64,000 nucleotides of DNA from Actinomadura latina NBRC 106108 (GCF_001552195.1 NZ_BCQS01000001.1:1-64000); one strand, 5' to 3'; positions 24,750-32,840 are shown, numbered from the stretch's first letter. A program made the numbers and translations. Notes: generated by a model from the sequence alone, not told the origin.

Positions 24750-25247
24750 GTGGCGGAAACACCAGGTGCGGCGGACGCGCCGTCGGAGCGTTCGGTCGCC
24801 GGCCTCGGTCCGATCAGCCATTCGATCTTTCGCGTCGCCCGGCTGCACAAGGCGTTCGCGGGCCAGTTGCTCCGCGACGTCGGCCTGTACCCCGGTCAGG
24901 AACTGCTGATGATCCAGCTGTGGGATCGCGGGCCGCAGCGCCAGGTCGACCTCGTCCGGATGTTGGAGACCGACGCGCCCGCGGTGGCACGTTCGGTCCG
25001 CCGCCTCGAAGCGGCGGGTTTCGTCCGGCGCACCCCCAGCCCCACCGACAAGCGGGCGACGATCGTCGAGGCCACCCGTGCCAGCCTCGCGCTGAAGCGG
25101 AGCGTGGAGCGGATCTGGGCCGAGTTGGAGTCGCTCACCGTCGGCGGGATGGGCGCAGCCGAGCGGGAGCGAGTGCTGCACGCGCTGCATGCCCTGGAAG
25201 ACAACCTGGTCGCCGCCGAACAGCGGGAGCCGGGCCCGCCGGCCTGA
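24750..25247 (+). CDS. MarR-family transcriptional regulator
   Basis: 165 residues from GTG 24750. The winged HTH is clear: LYPGQELLMIQLWDRGPQRQVDLVRMLETDAPAVARSVRRLEAAGFVRRTPSPTDKRATIVEAT, with the D-K-R wing. MarR proteins respond to phenolics or oxidants. It faces the Ddn-like/SDR/OYE redox genes in convergent orientation and is a candidate controller, but no operator is adjacent to it. Its stop codon lies in the loop of the following terminator. Confidence 0.85.
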   Translation: MAETPGAADAPSERSVAGLGPISHSIFRVARLHKAFAGQLLRDVGLYPGQELLMIQLWDRGPQRQVDLVRMLETDAPAVARSVRRLEAAGFVRRTPSPTDKRATIVEATRASLALKRSVERIWAELESLTVGGMGAAERERVLHALHALEDNLVAAEQREPGPPA

Positions 25248-25264
25248 CGGCGGGCCCGGCTCCC
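25225..25264. terminator. Bidirectional hairpin terminator with 16-bp stem
   Basis: Perfect arms at 25225-25240 and 25249-25264 (GGGAGCCGGGCCCGCC and complement), 8-nt loop. It overlaps the end of the MarR gene and precedes the stop of the convergent Ddn-like gene. Confidence 0.7.
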
Positions 25265-25267
25265 GGT

Positions 25268-25717
25268 TCAGCGGGCGTCCTCGACAGTGCCGGGGACGTG
25301 CTCCGGCGCACGGCGGGTGAAGCGGATCACGGGCAGCGGCCGCGGCGCCTTGGCCTGGTAGGCCGCGAAGGCGGGTGCCATGTCGACGAAGCGCGCGAAC
25401 GCGGCGTCGCGCTCCCTGCCGGTCAACTCGACGGCACGCACCGGAACGGTGGCGATGTCGCCGTCGATCACGGCCTCGATCTCGGTGTCGGGGTGGGCCC
25501 GCAGGTTGACCGTCCAGGCCGGGTCGCGCGGCGCACCCATCGCGGAACCCACGACCAGCCAGTCGCCACCGCTGCGCAGGGACATCGCGGGGTTCACCCG
25601 CTCGGTCCCGGTCCGTATCCCGCGGTGATGGATGAGGACCAGGTTGCTCCCCCAGGCGCCGACGCGGCCACGGCCCGCCCGGAACTCCGCGATGACACGG
25701 TCATTGAACTCGGTCAT
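25268..25717 (-). CDS. Deazaflavin-dependent nitroreductase-family protein
   Basis: 149 residues: LVLIHHRGIRTGTERVNPAMSLRSGGDWLVVGSAMGAPRDPAWTVNLRAHPDTEIE. This is the Ddn/FDOR split-barrel with the R-T-G cofactor loop and the 'P.W..NL.A.P...IE' strand. Likely an F420-dependent oxidoreductase. It is the last gene of a minus-strand redox cluster with an SDR and an old-yellow-enzyme gene (58 and 29 nt gaps), which together suggest reductive handling of an electrophile. Confidence 0.85.
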   Translation of the reverse strand: MTEFNDRVIAEFRAGRGRVGAWGSNLVLIHHRGIRTGTERVNPAMSLRSGGDWLVVGSAMGAPRDPAWTVNLRAHPDTEIEAVIDGDIATVPVRAVELTGRERDAAFARFVDMAPAFAAYQAKAPRPLPVIRFTRRAPEHVPGTVEDAR

Positions 25718-25775
25718 TATCGGTTCCTTCCGTTTCGCCGGGCCGCGCCCCGCGCCGGAGCGCGGCCCGCCGAGG

Positions 25776-26546
25776 TCAGTTCATGAACATGCCGCCGTCG
25801 ACGTTCAACGTCTGGCCGGTCACGAAGTCGGCGTCCGGAGACGCCAAGAAGAAGATCGGCCCGACGAGGTCGCCGGCGTGCTGGTCCCGCTTGAGCGCGC
25901 GGCCCTCGCGCTGGGACGCGATGAGCTCCGGCGGGAAGTTCTCCAGCACGGGTCCGGTGAGGGTCAGGCCGGGGGTCAGCAGGTTGACGGTGATGCCGTC
26001 CGCACCGACCTCACGTGCGAGGCTGCGGGTGAACCCGAGCAGTCCGGACTTCGCCGTGACGTAGTGGACCTGCCCGGGGACGCCTGGGAACATCGACGCC
26101 GACCCGATGTTGACGATCCGGCCCCAGCCGCGGCCCCTCATCAGGGGCAGCAGGGCGTGGGTCACCAGGAAATACCCGGTCAGGTTGATGTCGATCACCG
26201 TCCGCCAGCGGTCGGGGCTGGTGTCCTCGAACATGTCGAACGGGAAGAACCCGGCCACGTTGAGGAGCACGTCGACCCCGCCCAGCCGGCGAGCGGCGTC
26301 GGCGATCGCCTGGACGTCGTCCTCGTCGGCGATGCTGCCGGCGACGGTCACCAGCGACTCGACCGCGCCCGGATCCGCGTCCAGATCCGCGCGGAGCTTG
26401 TCGAGGACGTCCGTGGACAGGTCCGTGGCGATCACCCGATCGCCGTTGCGCAGGAATCGGCCGACGAGAGCAGCCCCGACTCCCCCGGCCGCGCCCGTGA
26501 TGACGACGACCCGTGCGGTGTCGTGGTCAGTGCGTGTGGTGGTCAT
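25776..26546 (-). CDS. Short-chain dehydrogenase/reductase
   Basis: 256 residues, classical SDR. The cofactor motif is TGAAGGVGAAL (near residue 17), with NVAG, a catalytic Ser (NIGSASM) and YVTAK (Tyr and Lys of the active site). The C-terminus is FLASPDADFVTGQTLNVDGGMFMN, typical of 3-oxoacyl-ACP-reductase-like enzymes. Substrate unknown. It lies in a tight operon between the OYE gene (29-nt gap) and the Ddn-like gene. Confidence 0.9.
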   Translation of the reverse strand: MTTTRTDHDTARVVVITGAAGGVGAALVGRFLRNGDRVIATDLSTDVLDKLRADLDADPGAVESLVTVAGSIADEDDVQAIADAARRLGGVDVLLNVAGFFPFDMFEDTSPDRWRTVIDINLTGYFLVTHALLPLMRGRGWGRIVNIGSASMFPGVPGQVHYVTAKSGLLGFTRSLAREVGADGITVNLLTPGLTLTGPVLENFPPELIASQREGRALKRDQHAGDLVGPIFFLASPDADFVTGQTLNVDGGMFMN

Positions 26547-26575
26547 GGCGGTGTTCCCTCCATTGGTGGCGGACG

Positions 26576-27697
26576 TCAGGCGGAAGTCCCGCCCGCCGGT
26601 GCGGGCCGCAGGGCCGGGTAGTCGGTGTAGCCCGCGGCGTCGCCGCCGTAGGCCCTGGCCAAGTCCGGTTCACGAAGCGGCCCGCCCGTCGCGAGCCGAT
26701 GCGGCAGGTCGGGGTTGGCGATGAAGAGGCGGCCGAAGGAGAGCAGATCGGCGGCACCCTCCTCGATGAGCGAGAGGTGCTCCGGGCCGGTCTTCGATCC
26801 GGGGGTGGCCGGATTCAGCATGAACGGGCCGGACCAGCGCGCCCGCAGAGCGGAGGTGAGCCCGGGATCCGTGGACTCCAGCACGTGAAGGTAGGCCAGG
26901 CCGAGGTGGTCCAGTTCGTCGACGAGCAGCCGGTACGTCTCGGCATGGTCCCGCTCCTCGATGTCGTTCAACGGGTTCGCCGGGGAGATCCGCAGTGCGG
27001 TGCGCTCGGCGCCGATCTCCTCCGCCACCGCGCGGACGGCCTCCAGCGTCAGGCGGATCCGGTTCTCCGCCGGCCCGCCCCACTCGTCCTCGCGCCGGTT
27101 GGCGTTGGTGGACAGGAACTGGTGGAGCAGGTAGCCGTTGGCACCGTGCAGCTCGACGCCGTCGAAGCCCGCCGTGATCGCGTTGCGGGCGGCCGCCGCG
27201 AAGTCCGCGACCGTCTCCCAGATCTGCTCGCCCGTGAGCGGCACGGGCTCCACGAAGTCCCGCAGCCCGCCGGCGGTGAAGATCTGGCCACCGGCACGGA
27301 CCGCCGACGGGCCGACCGGTATGGCGGGCTCGAAATAGTTGTCCGGATGGCCAATCCGGCCCGTGTGCATCAACTGCGCGACGATCCTCCCGCCGTTGCC
27401 GTGCACAGCGCCGGTCACCCGACGCCACGCCTCGACTTGGGCGCCGCTGTGCAGGCCGGGCGTATCGGGGTAGCCCTGGCCGATCCGGTTGGGCTGGACG
27501 CCCTCGGTGACGATCAGCCCCGCACCTGCCCGTTGTGCGTAGTATTCGGCCATCAGCCCGGTGGGACTCGCGTCCGGCCCGTACGCGCGGCTGCGCGTCA
27601 TCGGGGCCATCACGACCCGGTTTCTGAGTGTCCCGAACCCGACCTCGAAGCGCTCGAACGGGCTCACCCGGGCCTGGTCATCGATGGAAGCCGTCAT
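26576..27697 (-). CDS. Old yellow enzyme family ene-reductase
   Basis: 373 residues from ATG 27697. FMN-binding TIM barrel: LRNRVVMAPMTRSRA (FMN contacts), GLIVTEGV, the 'HTGRIGHPD' loop, 'GFDGVELHGANGYLLHQFLSTNANRREDEWGG' (His-Asn substrate-carboxyl pair) and the late 'SFGRLFIANPDLPHRL'. It reduces activated C=C bonds with NADPH. First gene of the redox operon; a CAAGTACTTG palindrome lies 45 bp upstream. Confidence 0.92.
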   Translation of the reverse strand: MTASIDDQARVSPFERFEVGFGTLRNRVVMAPMTRSRAYGPDASPTGLMAEYYAQRAGAGLIVTEGVQPNRIGQGYPDTPGLHSGAQVEAWRRVTGAVHGNGGRIVAQLMHTGRIGHPDNYFEPAIPVGPSAVRAGGQIFTAGGLRDFVEPVPLTGEQIWETVADFAAAARNAITAGFDGVELHGANGYLLHQFLSTNANRREDEWGGPAENRIRLTLEAVRAVAEEIGAERTALRISPANPLNDIEERDHAETYRLLVDELDHLGLAYLHVLESTDPGLTSALRARWSGPFMLNPATPGSKTGPEHLSLIEEGAADLLSFGRLFIANPDLPHRLATGGPLREPDLARAYGGDAAGYTDYPALRPAPAGGTSA

Positions 27698-27741
27698 GCC
27701 GTCGTCCCCTTCCTTGCTCGAACCACTGATAGTTGGCCGAA

Positions 27742-27751
27742 CAAGTACTTG
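27742..27751. promoter_or_regulatory. CAAGTACTTG palindrome upstream of the OYE operon
   Basis: Perfect 10-bp palindrome, 45 bp before the OYE start, flanked by imperfect AGT(T/C)GGCC repeats. It resembles HxlR/MarR-type redox operators. No adjacent regulator gene is recognisable; the rest of 27760-27994 shows no gene. Confidence 0.4.
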
Positions 27752-27994
27752 GGCCGACTCATTCCCATCCGCGGGAAACTTCTCCGCTCCGCCAAGCCCG
27801 CACCGTTGGTGATGATCTTGAGCGGTGGGGCGGGAAACAGGCAGGGGCATCTCCAGCGCAGTGCGGGGTCGGTGTCGAAGCCACGCTTTCGCAGTGCCTC
27901 GGCCGCTCTACCGCCGGCCACGAACCCGTGCGTGCGCTCGAGATGCCCCTCTCCCGGTCCTCTGCGGCCGGGCCCGCACGGCCGTTTCCGCGGG

Positions 27995-28435
27995 TCAGGG
28001 ACGGCGGGCGGGCAGGCCGTTCGGGTAGGCCCAGGCGAGGCGGGTCAGGACGAGCGCGGCCGCCATGAGGCCGAAGTCGCGGAGCGCGACGTCGCCGTAC
28101 CCGCCGACGATGATGAGGTTGATGATGATGGTGCCGAGCCATGCGGCGACCAGCGGGGCACCCAGGCGCGGGATGACGAGGACGGCGAGGCCGGCGATGA
28201 TTTCGACGACTCCGACGAGCTGCATGGCCGTTCCCGCGTCGCCGGGGACGACGTCGTTGAACACGGCGGCGAGGTAGCGGGTCCAGTCGTCGGTGAGAAT
28301 CGTGGCGAACTTGTCGAGCCCGAACAGGACGGGCAGGACGGCGAAGCCGAGACGCAGCGCCAGGAACGCCTGGGCTCCCGGGTCGGCCAGTGAGGGCGTG
28401 TTCCGGTCCTGGTCCCGGTTCTGGTTCGTGATCAT
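27995..28435 (-). CDS. DoxX-family membrane protein
   Basis: 146 residues with four predicted membrane helices. The DoxX pattern is visible in ALRLGFAVLPVLFGLDKFATIL and 'MQLVGVVEIIAGLAVLVIPRLGAPLVAAWLGTIIINLII'. DoxX proteins associate with quinone or thiol redox complexes in the membrane. It stands 130 nt downstream of the lipoprotein gene on the same strand and may share a transcript with it. Confidence 0.85.
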   Translation of the reverse strand: MITNQNRDQDRNTPSLADPGAQAFLALRLGFAVLPVLFGLDKFATILTDDWTRYLAAVFNDVVPGDAGTAMQLVGVVEIIAGLAVLVIPRLGAPLVAAWLGTIIINLIIVGGYGDVALRDFGLMAAALVLTRLAWAYPNGLPARRP

Positions 28436-28564
28436 GTGGTGGTTCTCCTGTGTTCGCTTGTTTGCGGGTCGGTGTTCCGTGGTGCCGACGGGGATCGATC
28501 GGACGGATGGTCCGGGCGGACGGTGTGCGGACCGTCTCGCACGCTCACGCGCGTCGCCAGGGCG

Positions 28565-29269
28565 TCAGAACTTGTCGGGGAACTGCTCGATGAGGCCCTG
28601 GGAGAGCATGTCGGCCATGCCGTCCATGTGCGTCTGGGCCTTGTCGAACGTGGCGATGGCGGCTTTGAAGTCGCCGCCCAGGACAGAGCCGGCGTAGCCG
28701 AGGGTCTGGGTGATGTGCGTCCTCATCATGAGACGCATGTCGTGTCGCGACCAGTTGGGGTTGGCGTGAGCGAGGAAGTCTCCGATGTCCCGGGCGTTGG
28801 CGTACCACGCCCTGGTGGCCTTGTTCAGTGCCGCCTTGTCCCCGGCCTTGGCGGCGGTGAGGACGGGGACCGCCTCCTCGATGTGGGTGGTCAGCAGCTC
28901 GGTGAGCCGCTTCGCCGCGTCCTCGCCGTAGTAGGGCGCGACGGCGTTACCGATGTCGGCCTGGTTGCGCAGGAGGCGGTCGAGGGTGGGCTGGAGCGCG
29001 GGCGAGTCGGCGGCGAACGCGACCACGGTCGACCAGGTCCATTCCATGTGCTCGGCCCACAGGGTCCGCATCGTGGTGTAGAGCGCCACCTCGGCCGACA
29101 CCTGCGCGGTCGGGTGGGCGGCCGGGTGGGCCTGGCCGTGCGCGGCGGCGGCGGTCGCAACATGGCCGCCGCCCGAGCCGCAGGCCGTCAGGAGGCCGCC
29201 CGACAGGGTCAGCGCCGCGATCAGCGATGCTGTGGAGGCGCGGTATCTGGTCTTGTGTCGGATGGACAT
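28565..29269 (-). CDS. Helical lipoprotein
   Basis: 234 residues from ATG 29269 (AAGGGA upstream). The signal peptide ends at the lipobox LTAC (LLTACGSGGG). A His/Ala-rich linker and an all-alpha domain follow, with many His, Trp and Met (TMRTLWAEHMEWTWSTVV, NPNWSRHDMRLMMRTH). The pattern resembles four-helix-bundle or ferritin-like periplasmic proteins, but I recognise no defined family. It is upstream of the DoxX gene. Confidence 0.7.
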   Translation of the reverse strand: MSIRHKTRYRASTASLIAALTLSGGLLTACGSGGGHVATAAAAHGQAHPAAHPTAQVSAEVALYTTMRTLWAEHMEWTWSTVVAFAADSPALQPTLDRLLRNQADIGNAVAPYYGEDAAKRLTELLTTHIEEAVPVLTAAKAGDKAALNKATRAWYANARDIGDFLAHANPNWSRHDMRLMMRTHITQTLGYAGSVLGGDFKAAIATFDKAQTHMDGMADMLSQGLIEQFPDKF

Positions 29270-29441
29270 GAAGGTCCCTTCGGTGGAATGCGGGTGTGCC
29301 TGCCAAGGCGGATCCGTCACGGAGAGCCGCCGTCCGCCTCGGTTGTTGGTTAGTGGGCGCCGGACGCGGTGGTCTTACCGGGGGCGAGCGAATTCGTGAG
29401 ATCCCGGTAAGACGGGACGGGGCCGGCGGCACTCACCACGT

Positions 29442-29708
29442 ATGACCGGTCCTGATATGAGGCATGGCATGACGAGGCATGGCCCGGCGGCGTACGGCAT
29501 TCCGCCGTTGCCGCGGCCGCGGCCGCGAGGACGGGAAGTGAGATGGCGCCGCGAGCAGCTCATAGCCGCCGGATACGACGAACTGTCGGCGCACCGGATG
29601 GCGGCTGACGGCATGACCGACGTTCATGCCATGGTGGTAAGGAAAGAGCGGTGTCTGCGGCATGGCGCGGCCGCGGGTGAAGGGGCGGTTGTGAGGCGGG
29701 CGAGGTGA
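29442..29708 (+). CDS. Small actinobacterial protein coupled to a sigma-factor gene
   Basis: Up to 88 residues; ATG 29457 or 29469 are alternative starts. The conserved core is VRWRREQLIAAGYDELSAHRMAADGMTDVHAMV, a short 'WRREQL..AG...LA...AAD...D.HA..' pattern seen in many small actinomycete ORFs, often paired with sigma genes. Its stop overlaps the GTG start of the sigma gene (GTGA-type junction), so the two are coupled. The basic, Arg-rich ends suggest partial decay or a relaxed C-terminus. Function unknown. Confidence 0.5.
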   Translation: MTGPDMRHGMTRHGPAAYGIPPLPRPRPRGREVRWRREQLIAAGYDELSAHRMAADGMTDVHAMVVRKERCLRHGAAAGEGAVVRRAR

Positions 29709-30418
29709 GGGAGGTGGGTGAGGCGCTAGTGACCCCGTACCGTGAGCAGCGTCGGCCACGGGCCGATGGGGTGCCGCCGGGTGAGGGGCCGCCGGGTGAG
29801 GGGCCGCCGGGTGACGACTGGGTCGCCCGCCTTTCGGCGGCCGGGCCGGTGCGTGACGACGCGGTGGCGCACCTGCACGGGTTGATGCTGCGCGCGGCCC
29901 GGTACCAGGTCGGCCGTATGGTCGAAGCCGCCGATCTCGGTGCCGCCCGCCGCGAGGAGATCGTGCAGGCGGCCGCGGACGAGGCGACGGTGTCGGTCCT
30001 TTCCCGCCTGCACACGTTCGAGGGCCGCAGCCGGTTCACGACCTGGGCCTACAAGTTCGGGATCCTGCACGCGGGCGTCGAGGTGCGGCGCGCCGCGTGG
30101 AGCGGCAGGGAGATCCGGCTGCACGAGGTGCCGGAACCCGGCGAGACGGCCGCCTCCTCCCCGGAGGCCTACGCCGAGGGCCGCGATCTGGCCCGGGCCG
30201 CGCGGGACGCGCTTTTCGCCGCGCTGACGCCGCACCAGCGGCGCATTGCCGTCGCGCTACTGGTCGACGAGGTGCCGATCGATGTGCTGGCCGAGCGGCT
30301 CGGCACCAACCGCAGCGCCCTGTACAAGACCTTGCACGACGCCCGCAAGCGTCTGCGAGCCCACCTGTCCGCCCAGGGCTACCTGCCCGTCCGGACCACC
30401 AAGGAGGTGAACCGGTGA
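29705..30418 (+). CDS. ECF-type RNA polymerase sigma factor
   Basis: 237 residues from GTG 29705. Region 2 includes VARLSAAGPVRDDAVAHLHGLML... and FEGRSRFTTWAYKFGILHAGVEVRR (the -10 recognition helix type 'GRSRFTTWAYKF'). Region 4 is LTPHQRRIAVALLVDEVPIDVLAERLGTNRSALYKTLHDARKRLR. The N-terminus has a GEGPP repeat from a 15-bp tandem DNA repeat. It overlaps the small gene before it and the anti-sigma-like gene after it, so the three form one translationally coupled unit. Confidence 0.85.
   Translation: MREVGEALVTPYREQRRPRADGVPPGEGPPGEGPPGDDWVARLSAAGPVRDDAVAHLHGLMLRAARYQVGRMVEAADLGAARREEIVQAAADEATVSVLSRLHTFEGRSRFTTWAYKFGILHAGVEVRRAAWSGREIRLHEVPEPGETAASSPEAYAEGRDLARAARDALFAALTPHQRRIAVALLVDEVPIDVLAERLGTNRSALYKTLHDARKRLRAHLSAQGYLPVRTTKEVNR
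29768..29813 (+). repeat. 15-bp tandem repeat inside the sigma gene
   Basis: About three copies of GGTGAGGGGCCGCCG, coding Gly-Glu-Gly-Pro-Pro units. Copy number may vary between strains. Confidence 0.55.
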
Positions 30419-30708
30419 GAGACCATGAGCCGTTGACGCCGGAGGCGATCGACCGCCTGACCACCAACACCGAACCGTGGCTCTCCTGTGACGACTGCTT
30501 CGAGCGGGTCGATGCCGCCATCGACGCGATCCTCGGTTCCGACGCCCCTCTGCCGGAAGACTTCCGGGTTCATCTGCTGGCGTGCGCGGTCTGTCGCGAG
30601 GAGGCGGATGCGCTGGCGGCACTGGCCGCCGACGGCACCGGGCTGTCCGCGGCGCAAGCCGTCGCGCGGCTCGAGGCCGCCGTCCTGGAGGCGGACGCCC
30701 GGCAGTGA
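30415..30708 (+). CDS. Putative zinc-binding anti-sigma factor
   Basis: 97 residues from GTG 30415, which overlaps the sigma stop (GTGA); AAGGAGG lies upstream. It has CDDC and then HLLACAVC, the latter the HxxxCxxC motif of zinc-binding anti-sigma (ZAS) domains. Three helices surround it. There is no membrane segment, so it should act in the cytoplasm, possibly as a redox-sensitive antagonist of the coupled sigma factor. Confidence 0.75.
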   Translation: MRDHEPLTPEAIDRLTTNTEPWLSCDDCFERVDAAIDAILGSDAPLPEDFRVHLLACAVCREEADALAALAADGTGLSAAQAVARLEAAVLEADARQ

Positions 30709-30787
30709 CGGCCGCGCCGTCCGATCCCGGACGGAACGCCGTGATCATGAGGACGCCCCAGGCGCGGTCCCGCCCCGCCGTGACGCC

Positions 30788-30907
30788 ATGACCGCAGTGC
30801 GGGACGGCAAGGGTCCGGACGGCCCGCCGCCGCACCGCCGCCCCACGGAACCACGGCCTCGGCCCGTCCACGAGAAACCTCCGGCCGTCCCGGCCCGTAC
30901 ACCCTGA
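30788..30907 (+). pseudogene. DUF397-derived remnant
   Basis: From ATG 30788 the frame reads MTAVRDGKGPDGPPPHRR and continues EPRPRPVHEKPPAVPARTP to TGA 30905. The VRDGKGPDGP part is a worn DUF397 VRDSKDPDGP motif. The HEKPPAVPAR tail corresponds to the HEKLPAAPAR tail of the corrected remnant at 13.9-14.1 kb. The following stretch to 31074 shows nothing else recognisable. Confidence 0.5.
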
Positions 30908-31074
30908 CCGCCGTGTCGACCCTCCGTCCGCCGGTCTGCGCTCGGATCTCCGAGGACGTCCTCGGGCCGTTGGTCGGCCTGCCGGCCCACCCGCCAGAAC
31001 GTCCGTCCGTTTGTTCGATCGCCGGCGTCCGGAACTTCATCAACACCGGATCACCGCAGCACCGCGGGCTCGGT

Positions 31075-31757
31075 CGCCCGATGCGCAGATCGCTTCGGTG
31101 GTCGCGGCGTCCAAGCCGTTCCGGTGGCCGTACCGGATCGCCAGTGGTGAGCGAGAGTATCCCGGCTTTCCCCTGCTGTCGGGCGCCGACATGAGAACGC
31201 CGTTCATCGGGTTCGGCACGACCGCGCCCGCCAACCCGATGCCTGCGACGGCCGGATACGGGCTCCAGTTCTGGGACCAGTGGGTCTAGTACTTCCTCAC
31301 GAGGGATCCCGGTTCCAACTCCCTCGACGTCGACCCTCGGCGGCCCGGGAAGTGGCTTCCCCGGATCAGTTACCTGTCCGCCATCCAGGACCGCAACGAC
31401 GCGGACCTCCGTCCCTTCATGCGCTCCGGCGGAAAGCTGCTCCTCCTGCATGGCTCCGCCGATGAACTCGTCTCCCACCGCTCGACGAGCGACTACTACC
31501 GGCGAGTGATCGCCACCGCGGGCATCGGGCAGACCCAGAACTCCCTGCGGTACTACCTCATCCCCGGCGTGAACCACGCCAACTTCGGCGACGTCGCCTT
31601 CGCCGGCACCTGGGATTCGCTGTCCGCCCTGGAACGGTGGGCCGAAGAGGGGCGTCCGCCCGTCAGGCCGGTGGCCACCGACGGCCGCGACGGCAGGACG
31701 CGCCCGCTCTGCGAGTACCCGCGCTGGCCGAAGCTTCGTGTGTGCGCGTTGACGTAG
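31075..31757 (+). pseudogene. Tannase/feruloyl esterase-family remnant with in-frame amber codon
   Basis: One frame encodes the C-terminal part of a tannase-like alpha/beta hydrolase: KPFRWPYRIASGEREYPGFP, NPMPATAGYGLQFWDQW, then TAG at 31287-31289, then (same frame) YFLTRDPGSNSLD, KLLLLHGSADELVSHRSTSDYY (Asp of the triad) and GVNHANFGD (His of the triad), ending RPLCEYPRWP. The N-terminal half with the nucleophile Ser is absent. Family: extracellular esterases of plant phenolics. Truncated and nonsense-mutated, so not functional. Confidence 0.7.
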
Positions 31758-31770
31758 CCCTCCGTTCTCA

Positions 31771-31812
31771 CGGCCCGGGACCTGATGCGGGAGTTCCGCG
31801 GGTCCCGGGCCG
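31771..31812. terminator. Hairpin terminator of the epimerase gene
   Basis: Perfect 11-bp stem CGGCCCGGGAC / GTCCCGGGCCG with a 20-nt loop, just beyond the stop (31820) of the minus-strand epimerase gene. Confidence 0.65.
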
Positions 31813-31819
31813 TGGTCTG

Positions 31820-32767
31820 TCAGTGCTCGTTGCCGGCGCGCAGCCAGGCGATGTAGTCGGCGACCGCGCGTTCGGTGTCGTATTCGGGCTTGAAGCCGGT
31901 GTCCTGCTGGAGCCGGGTGATGTCGAGGTAGCTCTGCCGCGCGTCCCCTCCGGTGGGCAGCTCGACCCGGGCGTCCGGCACCACCCGTTCGATCGCGGCG
32001 ATGATCTCGGCGTTGGTCGTCGCGCGGCCGGACGCGACGTTGTAGGTGCGGTGGTCGAGCCGGTCCGCGAGCTGGAGGAGCGCGATCGCCCGGGCGGTGT
32101 CCTTCACGTAGCACAGGTCGAGCGAATCCTCCGCGTGCGCGGGACCGGGGAGCGCGGACAGATCCGGCTCGGTGCCGCGGACGGCGGCGTGGACGAGTTC
32201 CGGGGCCGCGAAGAACAGGGCGCCATGGGGGTCGCGCGGACCCCAGGTGCCGGAGATGCGGTAGTCGACGACATCGAGGCCGGCGGCGTCGGCCAGGTGA
32301 CCGTTGAGCAGCTCACCGATCTTCTTGAAGGTCGGGATCAGGTGGCCCGAGGTCATCGGCAGCGGCATGTCCTCACGGAGCGGGCCCTCGTTCGCGACGC
32401 CGCCGTAGACGCCGATCGTGCTCGCGACACCCACCCGGTGCACGTTCCACTCGCGGGCGGCCTGCAGGACGTTGAACAGGCCGCCCAGGGCTTTCCGGGC
32501 GGCCTCGACGGGCTGCTCGGGATCGGGCGGCCAGGGCATCGAGCCCGCGAGGTGCAGGATGCCGGTGATCTCGTGGCGCTCACCGATGTCGAGCAACGCG
32601 CGCGGCTCGGTGATGTCGGCCCGCTCGGCCACTGCCCGCCCCTCTGCGAGATCGGCGGGCGGCTCGGCCGTCCGGCGCTGGACCAGGACGCAGCTCTCGC
32701 CGAGGTCCAGCAGTGCGCGCACGGTGTGGGAGCCGATGAACCCCAGACCTCCGGTAACCAAGATCAT
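31820..32767 (-). CDS. NAD-dependent epimerase/dehydratase-like (extended SDR) protein
   Basis: 315 residues; AAGGAT precedes ATG 32767. The Rossmann motif is GGLGFIGSH (6-14), with the NAD-contact 'LHLAGSMPW' and catalytic-Thr/Ser region 'VASTIGVYG'. The usual YxxxK is not evident: the matching stretch reads GHLIPTFKKIGELL, with no Tyr four residues before Lys. Activity may therefore be altered, or a different residue may serve. Divergent from a MarR gene, with two palindromic operators between them, so it is probably MarR-controlled. Confidence 0.85.
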   Translation of the reverse strand: MILVTGGLGFIGSHTVRALLDLGESCVLVQRRTAEPPADLAEGRAVAERADITEPRALLDIGERHEITGILHLAGSMPWPPDPEQPVEAARKALGGLFNVLQAAREWNVHRVGVASTIGVYGGVANEGPLREDMPLPMTSGHLIPTFKKIGELLNGHLADAAGLDVVDYRISGTWGPRDPHGALFFAAPELVHAAVRGTEPDLSALPGPAHAEDSLDLCYVKDTARAIALLQLADRLDHRTYNVASGRATTNAEIIAAIERVVPDARVELPTGGDARQSYLDITRLQQDTGFKPEYDTERAVADYIAWLRAGNEH

Positions 32768-32792
32768 TTGCTTGGATCCTTTCTGTCGCTCT

Positions 32793-32821
32793 ACTGATTA
32801 TCAGTACTACTGACGATCAGT
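32793..32821. promoter_or_regulatory. Paired MarR-type operators and marR promoter
   Basis: ACTGAT-T-ATCAGT (32793-32805) and ACTGA-CGA-TCAGT (32809-32821) are related palindromes with centres 16 bp apart. A TAGAAT -10-like box at 32829-32834 puts the transcription start at about the GTG of the MarR gene (32841), so that mRNA may be leaderless. Confidence 0.7.
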
Positions 32822-32840
32822 TTAGCGATAGAATTCTTCC

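Noticed and set aside
31287-31289. Read-through or recoding of the TAG in the tannase-like frame
   Set aside because: The N-terminal half with the catalytic Ser is missing anyway, and no recoding signal is visible; decay is simpler.
30570-32114. Long minus-strand frame opposite the anti-sigma gene and the tannase relic
   Set aside because: Composition is that of a high-GC antisense shadow and no domain is recognisable; plus-strand content explains the region.
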